From RGIG5612 sp045598285 (lineage in GTDB: Bacteria; Bacillota; Clostridia; Lachnospirales; Lachnospiraceae): DNA of 64,000 bases. The position numbers were made by a program, and so were the translations under genes. The stretch is from assembly GCA_045598285.1 (NCBI GenBank), contig JAZLLU010000002.1:12099-76098 (forward strand), read 5' to 3'. This document shows positions 39,238 through 48,326 of this stretch, one piece after another. The notes below the pieces were generated by a model. The model saw only the letters and a list, made by a program, of their open reading frames with translations, was not told the origin of the DNA and ran no database searches. Every line of letters begins with the position of its first letter. Position 1 is the first letter of the stretch.

Positions 39238-40671
39238 ATGATTTACGTATATGCAACGGTTATCATATTAATTTTTATTTTTGCTCTTACAAGCGCAGGA
39301 TATAAAAAGAAAGAATTTAAGCCATTAAGCAAAAAAGAACATAAATTGAAAATGTTCTACCCTATGTCTGCAAAGATTGTTGATTTAATAAAGAAAAAAT
39401 CAAAAAAGAAAAATAATAAAAAAACCGAGCAAATGTTAAAGCAGATGTATGTAAAGGAAAATGTTGAAAAAGAAGGCTTTATATATCAGGTGAAGAAAGT
39501 TTCAATTGTTTTGCTTGCTTTGTTTGGAACATGCGCGATAGGTCTTTTGGTTTGTATATCAAATAAAAGTATAGGAGTTATTAAAGAACTTTCTAGAAAT
39601 GAGCCAGGAAAAGGAACTACGAACTATTCGGTAGAAGCACATTATGACGGAAAGAGTGAAGAAATAGAAATTCCTGTTGATGAGTACAAATATACGGAGA
39701 ATGAAATAAAAAAGAAATTGAATTCAAGCGTTGAAAAAATAAAAGTTGAAATTCTTAACGGAAATGAAAGCTTGAGTAATGTAAGTAAACCGCTGAATCT
39801 AATTTCGGAATATGATCAAATCAAAATTTTTTGGGAAATAGAAGATTCAAACGTTATAGGATACAACGGTGAAATCAAAAAAGACCTAAAGGATAACGAG
39901 AAGATTGAAGTCAATCTTTTTGCTACGCTTTCGTTTGCGGAAAGCACACAAATTGTGGAAATACCAGTTGTAATTGCATCCAAGACGTTGACAGACAAAG
40001 AAAAATTGATAAATGAAATTAAAGGAGCTATTGAAAGTTCAAATGATGAATATCAAAAGAGAGTGAAACTGCCAACGAAAATAAATGGAAAGGATATAAC
40101 TTTTGAAAAAAAGGTTTCGACAAATGAAAGTGCATTTTTGATTTTAGGAATTTTTGCCATAGCAATAATTTTTATTGGATATGATAAAGGATTGGAAAGC
40201 AAAATAAAAAAACGAAACGAGCAAATGAATATGGATTTTGCAGAAATTGTTTCTAAACTCAGCATTCTTTATGAAGCTGGACTTTCAATAAAAATGGCGT
40301 GGGAGAAAATCGTTGTGGATCATGAACAAAAGAAGGAAGAAAGATATGCTTATCAAGAGATGCGCCTTACGCTTGAAAAAATCAATAATGGTATGAGCGA
40401 AAGAGATGCGTATCAAGAATTTGGAAAACGTTGCGGCATTCATCAATACATAAAACTTGGAAACATTTTAGAACAAAATGTTTCTAAGGGAACAAAGGGG
40501 ATGAAATTATTGTTAGCAAGCGAGGTTCAAGATTCGTTTGAAAACAGAAAACGACTTGCACGAAAAAAAGGTGAAGAGGCATCAACAAAATTATTAATTC
40601 CGATGGTTATGATGCTAGTTATAGTAATAATTATTATTGCGGTGCCAGCTTTGATGTCAATTAACTTATAA
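39238..40671 (+). CDS. tadC: Tad pilus inner-membrane protein TadC with extra extracytoplasmic domain
   Basis: ATG at 39238 has GAGG seven bases upstream, giving 477 residues. The C-terminal half is a normal TadC: a helix near 300 (FLILGIFAIAIIFIGYDKG), the T2SSF bundle (MNMDFAEIVSKLSILYEAGLSIKMAWEK) and a last helix. Between the second membrane segment (about 85-107) and the third there are about 190 hydrophilic residues without membrane helices, predicted outside. This insert is absent from classical TadC proteins of about 300 residues and could contact the pilus or wall. Confidence 0.9.
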   Translation: MIYVYATVIILIFIFALTSAGYKKKEFKPLSKKEHKLKMFYPMSAKIVDLIKKKSKKKNNKKTEQMLKQMYVKENVEKEGFIYQVKKVSIVLLALFGTCAIGLLVCISNKSIGVIKELSRNEPGKGTTNYSVEAHYDGKSEEIEIPVDEYKYTENEIKKKLNSSVEKIKVEILNGNESLSNVSKPLNLISEYDQIKIFWEIEDSNVIGYNGEIKKDLKDNEKIEVNLFATLSFAESTQIVEIPVVIASKTLTDKEKLINEIKGAIESSNDEYQKRVKLPTKINGKDITFEKKVSTNESAFLILGIFAIAIIFIGYDKGLESKIKKRNEQMNMDFAEIVSKLSILYEAGLSIKMAWEKIVVDHEQKKEERYAYQEMRLTLEKINNGMSERDAYQEFGKRCGIHQYIKLGNILEQNVSKGTKGMKLLLASEVQDSFENRKRLARKKGEEASTKLLIPMVMMLVIVIIIIAVPALMSINL

Positions 40672-40689
40672 ATAAAAGGAGGATTAAAT

Positions 40690-40872
40690 ATGTTAACTGG
40701 TTTTTTGTGGAAACTAAAGAACTTCTTTAGTGATGAAAAAGGAATAGGTGTTGTTGAAGTAATATTAATCTTGCTAGTTTTAGTAGGACTGGTAATCATT
40801 TTTAAGGATCAGATAGTAAGTCTGGCAAAAAGTATTTTCTCAAATATTAATAGCCAGGTTAATACTATATAG
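40690..40872 (+). CDS. flp: Flp-type pilin
   Basis: The 60-residue prepilin has the leader MLTGFLWKLKNFFSDEKG, the processing site G|IGVVE with Glu at +5, and a single hydrophobic helix GVVEVILILLVLVGLVIIF. Cleavage by the prepilin peptidase (44095) would leave 42 residues. AAAGGAGG upstream indicates strong translation, as expected for the main subunit. Confidence 0.93.
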   Translation: MLTGFLWKLKNFFSDEKGIGVVEVILILLVLVGLVIIFKDQIVSLAKSIFSNINSQVNTI

Positions 40873-40892
40873 TCTAAGGTACATTCGGTCGG

Positions 40893-43001
40893 ATGAATAT
40901 TTCCCTCACTTTATGCAACTTTATAAAGAATAGATCGCTTTTTAGAAACAAAAAAATTAAATCCAGCATTACCATCTATCTTCTTTTAATGCTGGTATTA
41001 GTGTTAGCGCTGATTTGTACCCTCGTGGAGTCCGGCCGAGTCAGCGCGATAAACACCAGGTTAAGAAGCATTACTTATATGGCAGCAGATTCGGTTTTTG
41101 CAGAATATGCGCAGCCAATGTTTGATGAGTATGGCATCACTTTTTTGTGGATGGATGAAGAGGCGCTTACAAACAAGTTTAATAAATATATTGCAGAAAA
41201 TCTAAATGTTGAAAGCACAGGACTCAAGCAAAGTTTAAGTCTATATGGAATGCAACCAGTTGGATCGGAACTTAAAAAGGTTGTTTGGGCAACGGATAAT
41301 AATGGTATGGTTTTTGCAAATCAAGCATGTGAATATATGAAATTAAGTTTAGCTGAAGATGCCATAGATAAACTTCTTTCAAGCATAAATATTTTTTCGC
41401 AAGGAAACAAAGTGCAAAAGTTTATTGACAAAATTGATAAATATAAAGATGTTTTTTTAAGTATTGAAACGGCTGTTTCTGAAATTAATGAGAAGGTTAA
41501 TCAAGCAAAAACATTAAGTTCGAATCCAAAACTTATTATTTCCGAAATTGCAAATTTAATGGATGAATATACCGTGTCGGGAGATTCAAAAACAGCAAAA
41601 CAGATTGACTCAAAAATTTCGAATTTAAAAGATTCAAGAGATGAAATAATAGAGGCTCTTGAGCAAGTAAAACAAAAGACAAGTGATTATAAACAAAAAG
41701 TTGAAGCAGCAAAAGGCGTTGTAAAAACACTTGAGTCTGAATTAATGCTAGAAAAGGAAGATTATTCAGATGAGGTTTATGAGATTGTTAAAGGGGAGCT
41801 TGATGGAATAAAGGAAAAGGCGGGCGCAGATGCAAACGATTACTATAACATAGATGGCAATATGGCAATTACTCAAAGTTATATCAATGAGCTAAATGGG
41901 TTGGAAAAATTTTTTAGTTTAACTAGCAATGGAGTTAATTTTGATAGTGTCGTTACATACAAAAATGCACTAAACACATATAAGCAAAAATTTGCGGATT
42001 TTAATCTTAATAATCTTGGGATTAATTTTGAAAATATTGAAATGGAAAAAGAAGATTCCTCGTTTATTGATGCAATAGATGAATTGTTTGAAGGAGGAGT
42101 GCTTTCGCTTATTGTGGGTGAGGTTTCAACCAAGGGCGTTGATACTAAAGAATTTCCTTCAAAAACGATGATAAAAGATAAATCTGCAGCAGATAGTGAT
42201 ACAAGCAGCAGCCAAGAAGAAAAGGGCGAAACTTCTAGCACTAGCGATGGCGACGAAATAAGCACGGGACTTCTAGGGGCAACGGCACAAAAGGTTTTGC
42301 TTAGCGAATATGTTTTAAAAAAGTTTGGAAATTTAAGAAGTATTAAAGATGAAAGCGCACTAGATTACGAGGCGGAATACGTAATAGCAGGAAAAGACTC
42401 AGATAAAGAAAATCTTGGCGTAGTAGTTACGGATATTGTTTTGATACGAACAGGAATGAATCTTTTAAGCATTTTAAAGGATGGGCAAAAAAAGTTGGAA
42501 GCAGAAGCTCTTGCAACGGCGATTATTGGATTCACAGGACAGCCAATATTTGTGGAGATAGTTAAGTATATCATCATTTCTGCATGGGCTTTAGCTGAGA
42601 GCATAACGGATGTTAAGGCCTTGGCTGATGGCAAAAAAGTTTCAGTGATAAAAACAGCGGATGAATGGAATCTTTCAATTGCTGGACTTAAAAATTTTGG
42701 CAATGATCAGATTGCTGGAAAAGATTGTGAAACAGGTTTGTCCTACGAAGATTATCTAAGACTTTTGCTTGTGGCTCAAAATACGAGCAAACAGTGTTAT
42801 CGAGATATGGATATCATTCAAGCAAATATGTGTAAACGTGAGCATATGGATTTTCGAATTAAAGATTGTATCGCGTCGACGGAAATTGAGGCAACATTTA
42901 GAGCAAACCAAGTATTTGTAGCATTCCCGTTTATTAGTCAACAACTTACTTTGACAGGTGAGGGTTATACCTTTAAGTATTTGCAAGATTATTCATATTA
43001 G
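40893..43001 (+). CDS. DUF5702 protein of the Tad locus
   Basis: The 702-residue protein has one N-terminal membrane helix (about 25-45, ITIYLLLMLVLVLALICTLVESGR) and a long extracytoplasmic part. This includes a helical, Lys/Glu-rich coiled-coil region (about 165-290) and a Ser/Asp-rich spacer, DSDTSSSQEEKGETSS. The N-terminus with ESGRVSAINTRLRSITYMAADSVFAEY resembles TadG-like pseudopilin openings. DUF5702 proteins occur in Tad loci of Clostridia and may form the pilus tip or adhesin; that role is inferred. The ribosome site is poor. Confidence 0.85.
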   Translation: MNISLTLCNFIKNRSLFRNKKIKSSITIYLLLMLVLVLALICTLVESGRVSAINTRLRSITYMAADSVFAEYAQPMFDEYGITFLWMDEEALTNKFNKYIAENLNVESTGLKQSLSLYGMQPVGSELKKVVWATDNNGMVFANQACEYMKLSLAEDAIDKLLSSINIFSQGNKVQKFIDKIDKYKDVFLSIETAVSEINEKVNQAKTLSSNPKLIISEIANLMDEYTVSGDSKTAKQIDSKISNLKDSRDEIIEALEQVKQKTSDYKQKVEAAKGVVKTLESELMLEKEDYSDEVYEIVKGELDGIKEKAGADANDYYNIDGNMAITQSYINELNGLEKFFSLTSNGVNFDSVVTYKNALNTYKQKFADFNLNNLGINFENIEMEKEDSSFIDAIDELFEGGVLSLIVGEVSTKGVDTKEFPSKTMIKDKSAADSDTSSSQEEKGETSSTSDGDEISTGLLGATAQKVLLSEYVLKKFGNLRSIKDESALDYEAEYVIAGKDSDKENLGVVVTDIVLIRTGMNLLSILKDGQKKLEAEALATAIIGFTGQPIFVEIVKYIIISAWALAESITDVKALADGKKVSVIKTADEWNLSIAGLKNFGNDQIAGKDCETGLSYEDYLRLLLVAQNTSKQCYRDMDIIQANMCKREHMDFRIKDCIASTEIEATFRANQVFVAFPFISQQLTLTGEGYTFKYLQDYSY

Positions 43002-43068
43002 AAATGTAGGTTTGCCCAAACGTAATGTATGTACTTGGTAGATTTTATGAGTAAAGGAAAGTGCCTTT

Positions 43069-44088
43069 GTGAAACGTTGTACATTAAAAAATAAAAAAAT
43101 AAAAAATAATGGATCTTACTCAAAAAAGGAAAAAAATACGGATGCAAAGGCATTTTCCTTTGTTAATAAAAATATTAGATCAAGTTTAACTATCGAGGCA
43201 GCAATTGCCCTTCCGCTCTTTGTCTTTTTTGTAATTGGCATAACGTACTTTTTGATAATTATATCCTTGCAAACCAATATTCAAATAGGTATGGACGAAG
43301 CCGCAAGAAGTATTGGTAAAAAAATTTATTTGGCAAATCAAATAGAGGAAATTTACGGAAATCTTAAAACAAGTGATAACGAATCAAAAGACAGCAACAA
43401 GTTATTAACTGAAGAAGTTGAAGGAAATGAAATTGATGAAGAAACAAAAAGCATTGTGGCAACGGGAATAAATGCACTAACAATTAAAACATGGATTTTA
43501 AAAGGAAATCTTTTTGATAAAATTTCAAAATCTCAAATAGTTGGTAAAGTTACGGGATTTCGAACAGACAAATCTTCTTATGATGAAGAGGAAGGAATAT
43601 TAGATATTGTTGTCAACTATACCTATACAATTCCGTTTTTGCCACAATCTATGGCAAATATAAACTTTGTGCAACGATCCAAGACGCATGTTTGGACAGG
43701 AAGGCAAATAAAGCTTGGAACAGATGATAGCAAAACGGAAAGAAAAACTGTTTATATAACGCCGACAGGAACCGTTTATCACACATCAAAAACCTGCCCG
43801 TTTTTAGATTTGTCAATTCAAATGGTGCAATATTCAGAACTTGAATCAATTAGAAACAAAAATGATGGGAAATATTATCGTTGCGCTGAATGCGCAAAGA
43901 GTGGAAGCCCGACGTATGTTTATATAACTGATTACGGAACAAAGTGGCATAACTCTTCGGATTGCACTGGACTTAAAAGAACAATAATTGAAAAAGACAT
44001 TTCTGAAATTGGAGATATGCATCTGTGTTCAAAGTGTGCCGATAGTGTTGCGGAGCATGATGTGAATAAAGAGGAAGACAACAGTTAA
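43069..44088 (+). CDS. TadE-like pseudopilin with two Cys/His modules
   Basis: A GTG start with AAAGGA about ten bases upstream gives 339 residues. SSLTIEAAIALPLFVFFVIGITYFLI (about 40-65) is the TadE/pseudopilin helix with Glu near its start. The C-terminal third carries two similar modules: VYHTSKTCPFL ... CAECAK and KWHNSSDCTGL ... CSKCA, a pattern H-x4-C-x(n)-C-x2-C suggesting two metal sites outside the cell. Such modules are not part of classical TadE. It probably acts as a minor pilin or tip subunit. Confidence 0.85.
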   Translation: MKRCTLKNKKIKNNGSYSKKEKNTDAKAFSFVNKNIRSSLTIEAAIALPLFVFFVIGITYFLIIISLQTNIQIGMDEAARSIGKKIYLANQIEEIYGNLKTSDNESKDSNKLLTEEVEGNEIDEETKSIVATGINALTIKTWILKGNLFDKISKSQIVGKVTGFRTDKSSYDEEEGILDIVVNYTYTIPFLPQSMANINFVQRSKTHVWTGRQIKLGTDDSKTERKTVYITPTGTVYHTSKTCPFLDLSIQMVQYSELESIRNKNDGKYYRCAECAKSGSPTYVYITDYGTKWHNSSDCTGLKRTIIEKDISEIGDMHLCSKCADSVAEHDVNKEEDNS

Positions 44089-44094
44089 AATTAT

Positions 44095-44532
44095 ATGGAA
44101 GTATTAAAAATAATATTAAAAATCTTTATGCTGCTCTTCTTGTTTGTTGCAGCACTCATAGATTATCGAAAAAAAGAAATCCCTGTTTATTTGCCAATCG
44201 TAGGATTCGTTCCAGCAATTACAATTTCGATAATAATAAAAAGTTTAACACTTCTAGAAATAGCATTAGGAATCGCAATCGGCGTAGTTGTTTTACTGCT
44301 AGGAAAGATTACCAAGCAAGCAATTGGATATGGAGATGGAGTTGTTCTTATTTGCACAGGAGCAGCTCTTGGATTTGCAAAAAATCTTGTGCTTTTAGTA
44401 ATCTCACTAATCATCGCAGCATGTATAGGAGCGTTATTGATGTTCTTAAAACGCAAAAAGAAAAAAGACAGCGTTGCGTTCATCCCCTTTTTACTTAGTG
44501 GATATGTTGCAACAATCGCACTGTTTGTCTGA
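44095..44532 (+). CDS. tadV: Prepilin peptidase TadV/CpaA (A24 aspartic protease)
   Basis: The 145-residue membrane protease cuts Flp and pseudopilin leaders. Both catalytic Asp are visible: ALIDYRKKEIP near residue 23 and the GxGD motif in AIGYGDGVVL near residue 79. About five hydrophobic segments. No methyltransferase domain, as usual for TadV. Confidence 0.93.
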   Translation: MEVLKIILKIFMLLFLFVAALIDYRKKEIPVYLPIVGFVPAITISIIIKSLTLLEIALGIAIGVVVLLLGKITKQAIGYGDGVVLICTGAALGFAKNLVLLVISLIIAACIGALLMFLKRKKKKDSVAFIPFLLSGYVATIALFV

Positions 44533-44543
44533 AAGGAGGTTGT

Positions 44544-44999
44544 ATGAAAACAAAAAAATTAAAAGCGAGCTTTACGATTGAAGCAGCAATTATTGTCCCG
44601 TTGGTAATGGTAATAATTGTTGGAATGATTTTTGTTGCTTTTCTTGCGCACGATATGGTTATGATGGACGCGCTTAACGCATATGTTCTTGTAGAAAATG
44701 CCGATAAATATAGTGATAACGAAGATCTAATAAAGGAAGATTTGCAAAATCGCCTGTCAGATGGATTGATTATTACGAAAAACATAGATGTTGAAACGAA
44801 AAAGAGATTCGATGGAATAGTTGTAAAAAGCTGTGGGAATTTTTCTCTTCCGTTTTCTACACTCTCAGAATTGTTTGGAACTAAAACAATTAACGAAAGC
44901 TCACAAATAACAATATCAAATCTTGATGGCCGAGGAGCTTTGCTAAAAAATAAAGCCATTGCAGATGGCATAAAAAAGATTGGAGAAGGTAACTTATGA
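44544..44999 (+). CDS. TadE-like minor pilin
   Basis: The 151-residue protein opens with a short basic leader and the pseudopilin helix ASFTIEAAIIVPLVMVIIVGMIFVAFLAHD, with Glu at the fifth position after the likely cut. The rest is a soluble alpha/beta region I cannot assign. GAAAGGAGG precedes the ATG; the end overlaps the FHA gene by 4 bp. Confidence 0.88.
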   Translation: MKTKKLKASFTIEAAIIVPLVMVIIVGMIFVAFLAHDMVMMDALNAYVLVENADKYSDNEDLIKEDLQNRLSDGLIITKNIDVETKKRFDGIVVKSCGNFSLPFSTLSELFGTKTINESSQITISNLDGRGALLKNKAIADGIKKIGEGNL

Positions 45000-46363
45000 A
45001 TATCAATTTTAGAAAAAACATCACGAAAAGTTATATGATTATTGAGAATGTCAAAAAATTCTCAACATTAGATTTTGAAACAAAAATGATTTTAAGCAAC
45101 AAAATTAATACACTTCTTCCTAGCGACTATGAGGTTATTGATGATAAAGTTAATTTTTTGTATGACATATCGTCAAAACAAGCATTTTCAAAAATCCTTG
45201 AAATCTCAAAGTTAAATTTTGAAAGTTTGCGCGCGTTTATATTTGCACTCAAAAGTCTTGCGCAAGCAATTGACGAACATCTTCTCGATGCAAATAATGT
45301 AATTCTTAAAGAGGGTTGTATTTTTTCTGACATGCATTGCCGTGAATTTTCTTTTTGCTATTTTCCATACTATCATGGAGATTTTGCTTTTGAATTAAAG
45401 GAACTTTTTAACAAAATCATTAATGTAATTAACTATGGTGACGAAAAGGCTGTTCGTTTAGCGTATCATCTAATAGAAGAAGTACAAAACGAAAATTTTG
45501 TTATTGCAAATCTTCTAGATTGCTTTGAAGATATTTCAGATAGTATAGAAACGGCAGAAGAAGATTTAGAAGATTTACCAATAGAGGTTTTTGAATATGT
45601 TACAAATAATCCGGTTGCCCCACCGCTTTCTGATGGCGATTTTGGGCCACTTGCGGCACTAGCTGAGGATAATTTTTATTATGAAAACGTTGCGTGGAAA
45701 GAACCAAAAAAAAATACTAACAATAAACGCACTCCAAAGAAAAGCCAAAAGATTATAGAAATAGACAATACAGAAGAATTATCTGTTTTTGAGAAAATAG
45801 CAATTTATGTAAGGAACAAAAGTTTTTTTGAGATTGTCGACGATATAGATAATGGTGATATTATTAATAATATAAAAAGCGTTGTTGCACAGGATAGATA
45901 TATATCACCAATGCGTAATAATTTGAATTTATCTCAATCGAGAATGCAACCAGCACTTGAAGGGGTTCCAATACCAGCATTTGAGTTTAAGGAATTATCT
46001 GGTAATTTTGAGTTTGAAAAGCCACAAGATGGCACAGTTCTATTAGGAAGAAATGAAAATAGAAATCGACGTCTACAAGGAGTAAATGCGTCGGTGGGCC
46101 AATGCTTTGAAATTAAAAGAATGCCATATACTATTGGAAAGATGAATGATAAAGCTGATGCCATTATCAACTCTCGAACAATATCACGACTTCACGCACG
46201 TATTTATGAAGAATCAAAAACGAGTGGGAAGTATACAATCGAAGACCTTAATTCCACAAATGGCACTTTTGTAAATTATAAAAGAATCGAACCTTATCAA
46301 AAGGTGCCTATTGCTGTTGGCGACATCATATGTTTCGCTGATGAAGAATTTTGTTTTAAATAA
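44996..46363 (+). CDS. DUF6382-FHA protein of the Tad locus
   Basis: The 455-residue cytoplasmic protein has an N-terminal DUF6382 domain (about 1-190, with CREFSFCYFPYYHG), a charged linker (about 195-350), and a C-terminal FHA domain. In the FHA domain YTIGKMNDKADAIINSRTISRLHARIYEE and DLNSTNGTFVNYKRI supply the phosphothreonine-binding Arg-Ser-His-Asn pattern in slightly altered form. FHA domains bind phospho-Thr partners, so this links the pilus machine to Ser/Thr phosphorylation. No kinase gene lies in the window. It is the last gene before the phosphatase. Confidence 0.9.
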   Translation: MNINFRKNITKSYMIIENVKKFSTLDFETKMILSNKINTLLPSDYEVIDDKVNFLYDISSKQAFSKILEISKLNFESLRAFIFALKSLAQAIDEHLLDANNVILKEGCIFSDMHCREFSFCYFPYYHGDFAFELKELFNKIINVINYGDEKAVRLAYHLIEEVQNENFVIANLLDCFEDISDSIETAEEDLEDLPIEVFEYVTNNPVAPPLSDGDFGPLAALAEDNFYYENVAWKEPKKNTNNKRTPKKSQKIIEIDNTEELSVFEKIAIYVRNKSFFEIVDDIDNGDIINNIKSVVAQDRYISPMRNNLNLSQSRMQPALEGVPIPAFEFKELSGNFEFEKPQDGTVLLGRNENRNRRLQGVNASVGQCFEIKRMPYTIGKMNDKADAIINSRTISRLHARIYEESKTSGKYTIEDLNSTNGTFVNYKRIEPYQKVPIAVGDIICFADEEFCFK

Positions 46364-46397
46364 AATGTGCAATAAGAAATCTACACAGTAATAAGTA

Positions 46398-46406
46398 TGG
46401 TATAAT
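46398..46406 (+). promoter_or_regulatory. Extended -10 promoter of the phosphatase gene
   Basis: TGGTATAAT is an extended -10 (TGn-TATAAT) without a good -35, 32 bp before the ATG at 46438. It would give the phosphatase expression independent of the tad operon. Confidence 0.5.
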
Positions 46407-46437
46407 AAGTAAAACGATTTTTTTAAGGAAGCGATAC

Positions 46438-48300
46438 ATGAAAAAAAGAAAAACCATATCAAGAAGATTTCAGGTAAGGCTGGCAATAATTGTCGTAATA
46501 GCGCTAATCGCATCTACGGCATTTTTGTTTATATTAAACTCAGTCATTAATAAGAGAAATTATACCAGGATTATTAAATCAACGCTTGTTGATGTTGAAG
46601 ATGATATAGAAGAAACTAGTAACATAAACATGCTTAGCGAAACTCGCAAAATCCAAGTAAAGGTACAAGAGTTGCTAGACACACGCCCGCGAGAAGATGT
46701 ACAGGGAATGAATGATGCCCTTCGCGAAATTGCAAACGAAAACGAATTTAGCGAAATGAGCATTGTTAACAAAGCGAATTTTGTTATATATAGCAGTATA
46801 GATGAGTACATCGGATTCGATATGAATGCCACTGAAGACACAAAAGAATTTGCGCTGCTTAACAAAGGCAAAGAAGAGGTTATACAACCAGTAAGAGCAA
46901 ATGCATACAAAGGCTCAGGCGAGTATGATGAATATAATAAATATGCAGGCGTTCCGCTAGAAGGAACAGGATATTTGCAAGTTGCAATTAATGCGCAAAC
47001 ATTCCAAAAACAAATAGATGAAAAAGTTAGTTATATTGCAGCAAACAGACACATTGGCGAAACGGGTATAGTTATTGTTGCAAACGAAGAAAATGATATT
47101 GTTTCATATTCCGGTGACCATAATACAAGCGTAACGCCAAAACGACTAAATGCACTTGGTTTTAAGTATGACAAAAACAAACTTGAAAAAGCTTTTACAG
47201 GAACAATAAATGGAAAGAACTATCTTTGCGTAACGAAGTTTATTGAAGGATATTATCTAATAGGCGCTATTCCAGAAAGCGAAGTACAAGCGTTTAGAGA
47301 CCGCGCTGCAATTACCAATGCAATAATTTTGCTTGTGGTATTTGTGATTATGTTCTTCTTAATTAGAAGAATGATAAATTCGCTTATTGTTTCAAAAATT
47401 CACAATATAAACCAGAGTCTCAAAAAAATTATTGAAGGATTGCTAGATACAAAGGTTAACGAATATTCAACAGAGGAGTTTGCAAACCTTTCTGACGATA
47501 TTAACTCGACGGTTGCATCCCTTAAAGATTACATGGATCGCGAGCAAGAAAAAGTCAAAAAAGAACTTGAGTTTGCACAAAATATCCAAATGGGCGCGCT
47601 TCCAAAAGTTGAAACCCTTAATAAGTACGGACAATTGTTTGAACTTTATGCGACGATGGACACAGCAAAAGAAGTTGGCGGAGACTTTTATGATTTTTAT
47701 ATGTTAGATAATTCACATCTAGCAGTACTTATAGCGGATGTTTCTGGAAAAGGCGTTCCAGCTGCAATGTTTATGATGACATGTAAAACAATGCTTAAGA
47801 ATCTTGTCGATTCAGGAATGACTTTGGACGTAGCTTTTACTAGAGCAAATGAGGAACTGTGCCAAAGTAATGACGCAGATATGTTTGTAACTGTATGGAT
47901 GGGAATAATTGATCTTAAAACGGGTGATGTTGAATATGTTAATGCAGGTCACAACCCACCATTAGTTTACGACGAAAATAAAAACTTTAAATACCTTGAA
48001 TGCAAACCTGGTTTCGTTTTGACAGGTATGGAAGGATTAAAATACAAAATCCAGAAAACTAAACTTAAACCAGGAGACAAATTATTCCTTTACACTGATG
48101 GAGCAACAGAAGCAAATAATTCTAAAAAAGAACTCTTTGGCGAAGAAAGATTGCTTGAGTATATGAATAAAGAAAAAGATAAATCAATGAAAGATATTTT
48201 ACTTGGATTAAAAGAAAACATTGATGCTTTTGCAGAAGAAACAGAACAATTTGACGATATTACAATGGTTGGTGTTCGCTACAAAGGTTGGATTTCATAA
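46438..48300 (+). CDS. Membrane sensor phosphatase, SpoIIE/RsbU (PP2C) type
   Basis: 620 residues. Two membrane helices (about 17-38 and 295-315) flank an extracytoplasmic sensor of about 250 residues. A HAMP-like linker and coiled coil (about 320-385, REQEKVKKELEFAQNIQMGALP) lead to the SpoIIE-type phosphatase with EVGGDFYDFYML, ADVSGKGVPAAMFM, NAGHNPPLVY and the DD near the end (QFDDITMV). The metal-binding Asp residues are present. Such enzymes dephosphorylate anti-anti-sigma or FHA-recognised proteins. It is a regulator of this type, not the sporulation SpoIIE itself, which has ten N-terminal helices. Confidence 0.94.
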   Translation: MKKRKTISRRFQVRLAIIVVIALIASTAFLFILNSVINKRNYTRIIKSTLVDVEDDIEETSNINMLSETRKIQVKVQELLDTRPREDVQGMNDALREIANENEFSEMSIVNKANFVIYSSIDEYIGFDMNATEDTKEFALLNKGKEEVIQPVRANAYKGSGEYDEYNKYAGVPLEGTGYLQVAINAQTFQKQIDEKVSYIAANRHIGETGIVIVANEENDIVSYSGDHNTSVTPKRLNALGFKYDKNKLEKAFTGTINGKNYLCVTKFIEGYYLIGAIPESEVQAFRDRAAITNAIILLVVFVIMFFLIRRMINSLIVSKIHNINQSLKKIIEGLLDTKVNEYSTEEFANLSDDINSTVASLKDYMDREQEKVKKELEFAQNIQMGALPKVETLNKYGQLFELYATMDTAKEVGGDFYDFYMLDNSHLAVLIADVSGKGVPAAMFMMTCKTMLKNLVDSGMTLDVAFTRANEELCQSNDADMFVTVWMGIIDLKTGDVEYVNAGHNPPLVYDENKNFKYLECKPGFVLTGMEGLKYKIQKTKLKPGDKLFLYTDGATEANNSKKELFGEERLLEYMNKEKDKSMKDILLGLKENIDAFAEETEQFDDITMVGVRYKGWIS

Positions 48301-48326
48301 ATGAAAACTCGGAGTATAATAAGCAT

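Noticed and set aside
42365..42703. Antisense open frames in the DUF5702 and FHA genes
   Set aside because: They are shadows of long, well-supported plus-strand genes with no ribosome sites.
46438..48300. Sporulation phosphatase SpoIIE as evidence for spore formation
   Set aside because: Only two membrane helices and an outside sensor are present, not the ten-helix SpoIIE; it is an RsbU-type regulator and no sporulation gene is in the window.
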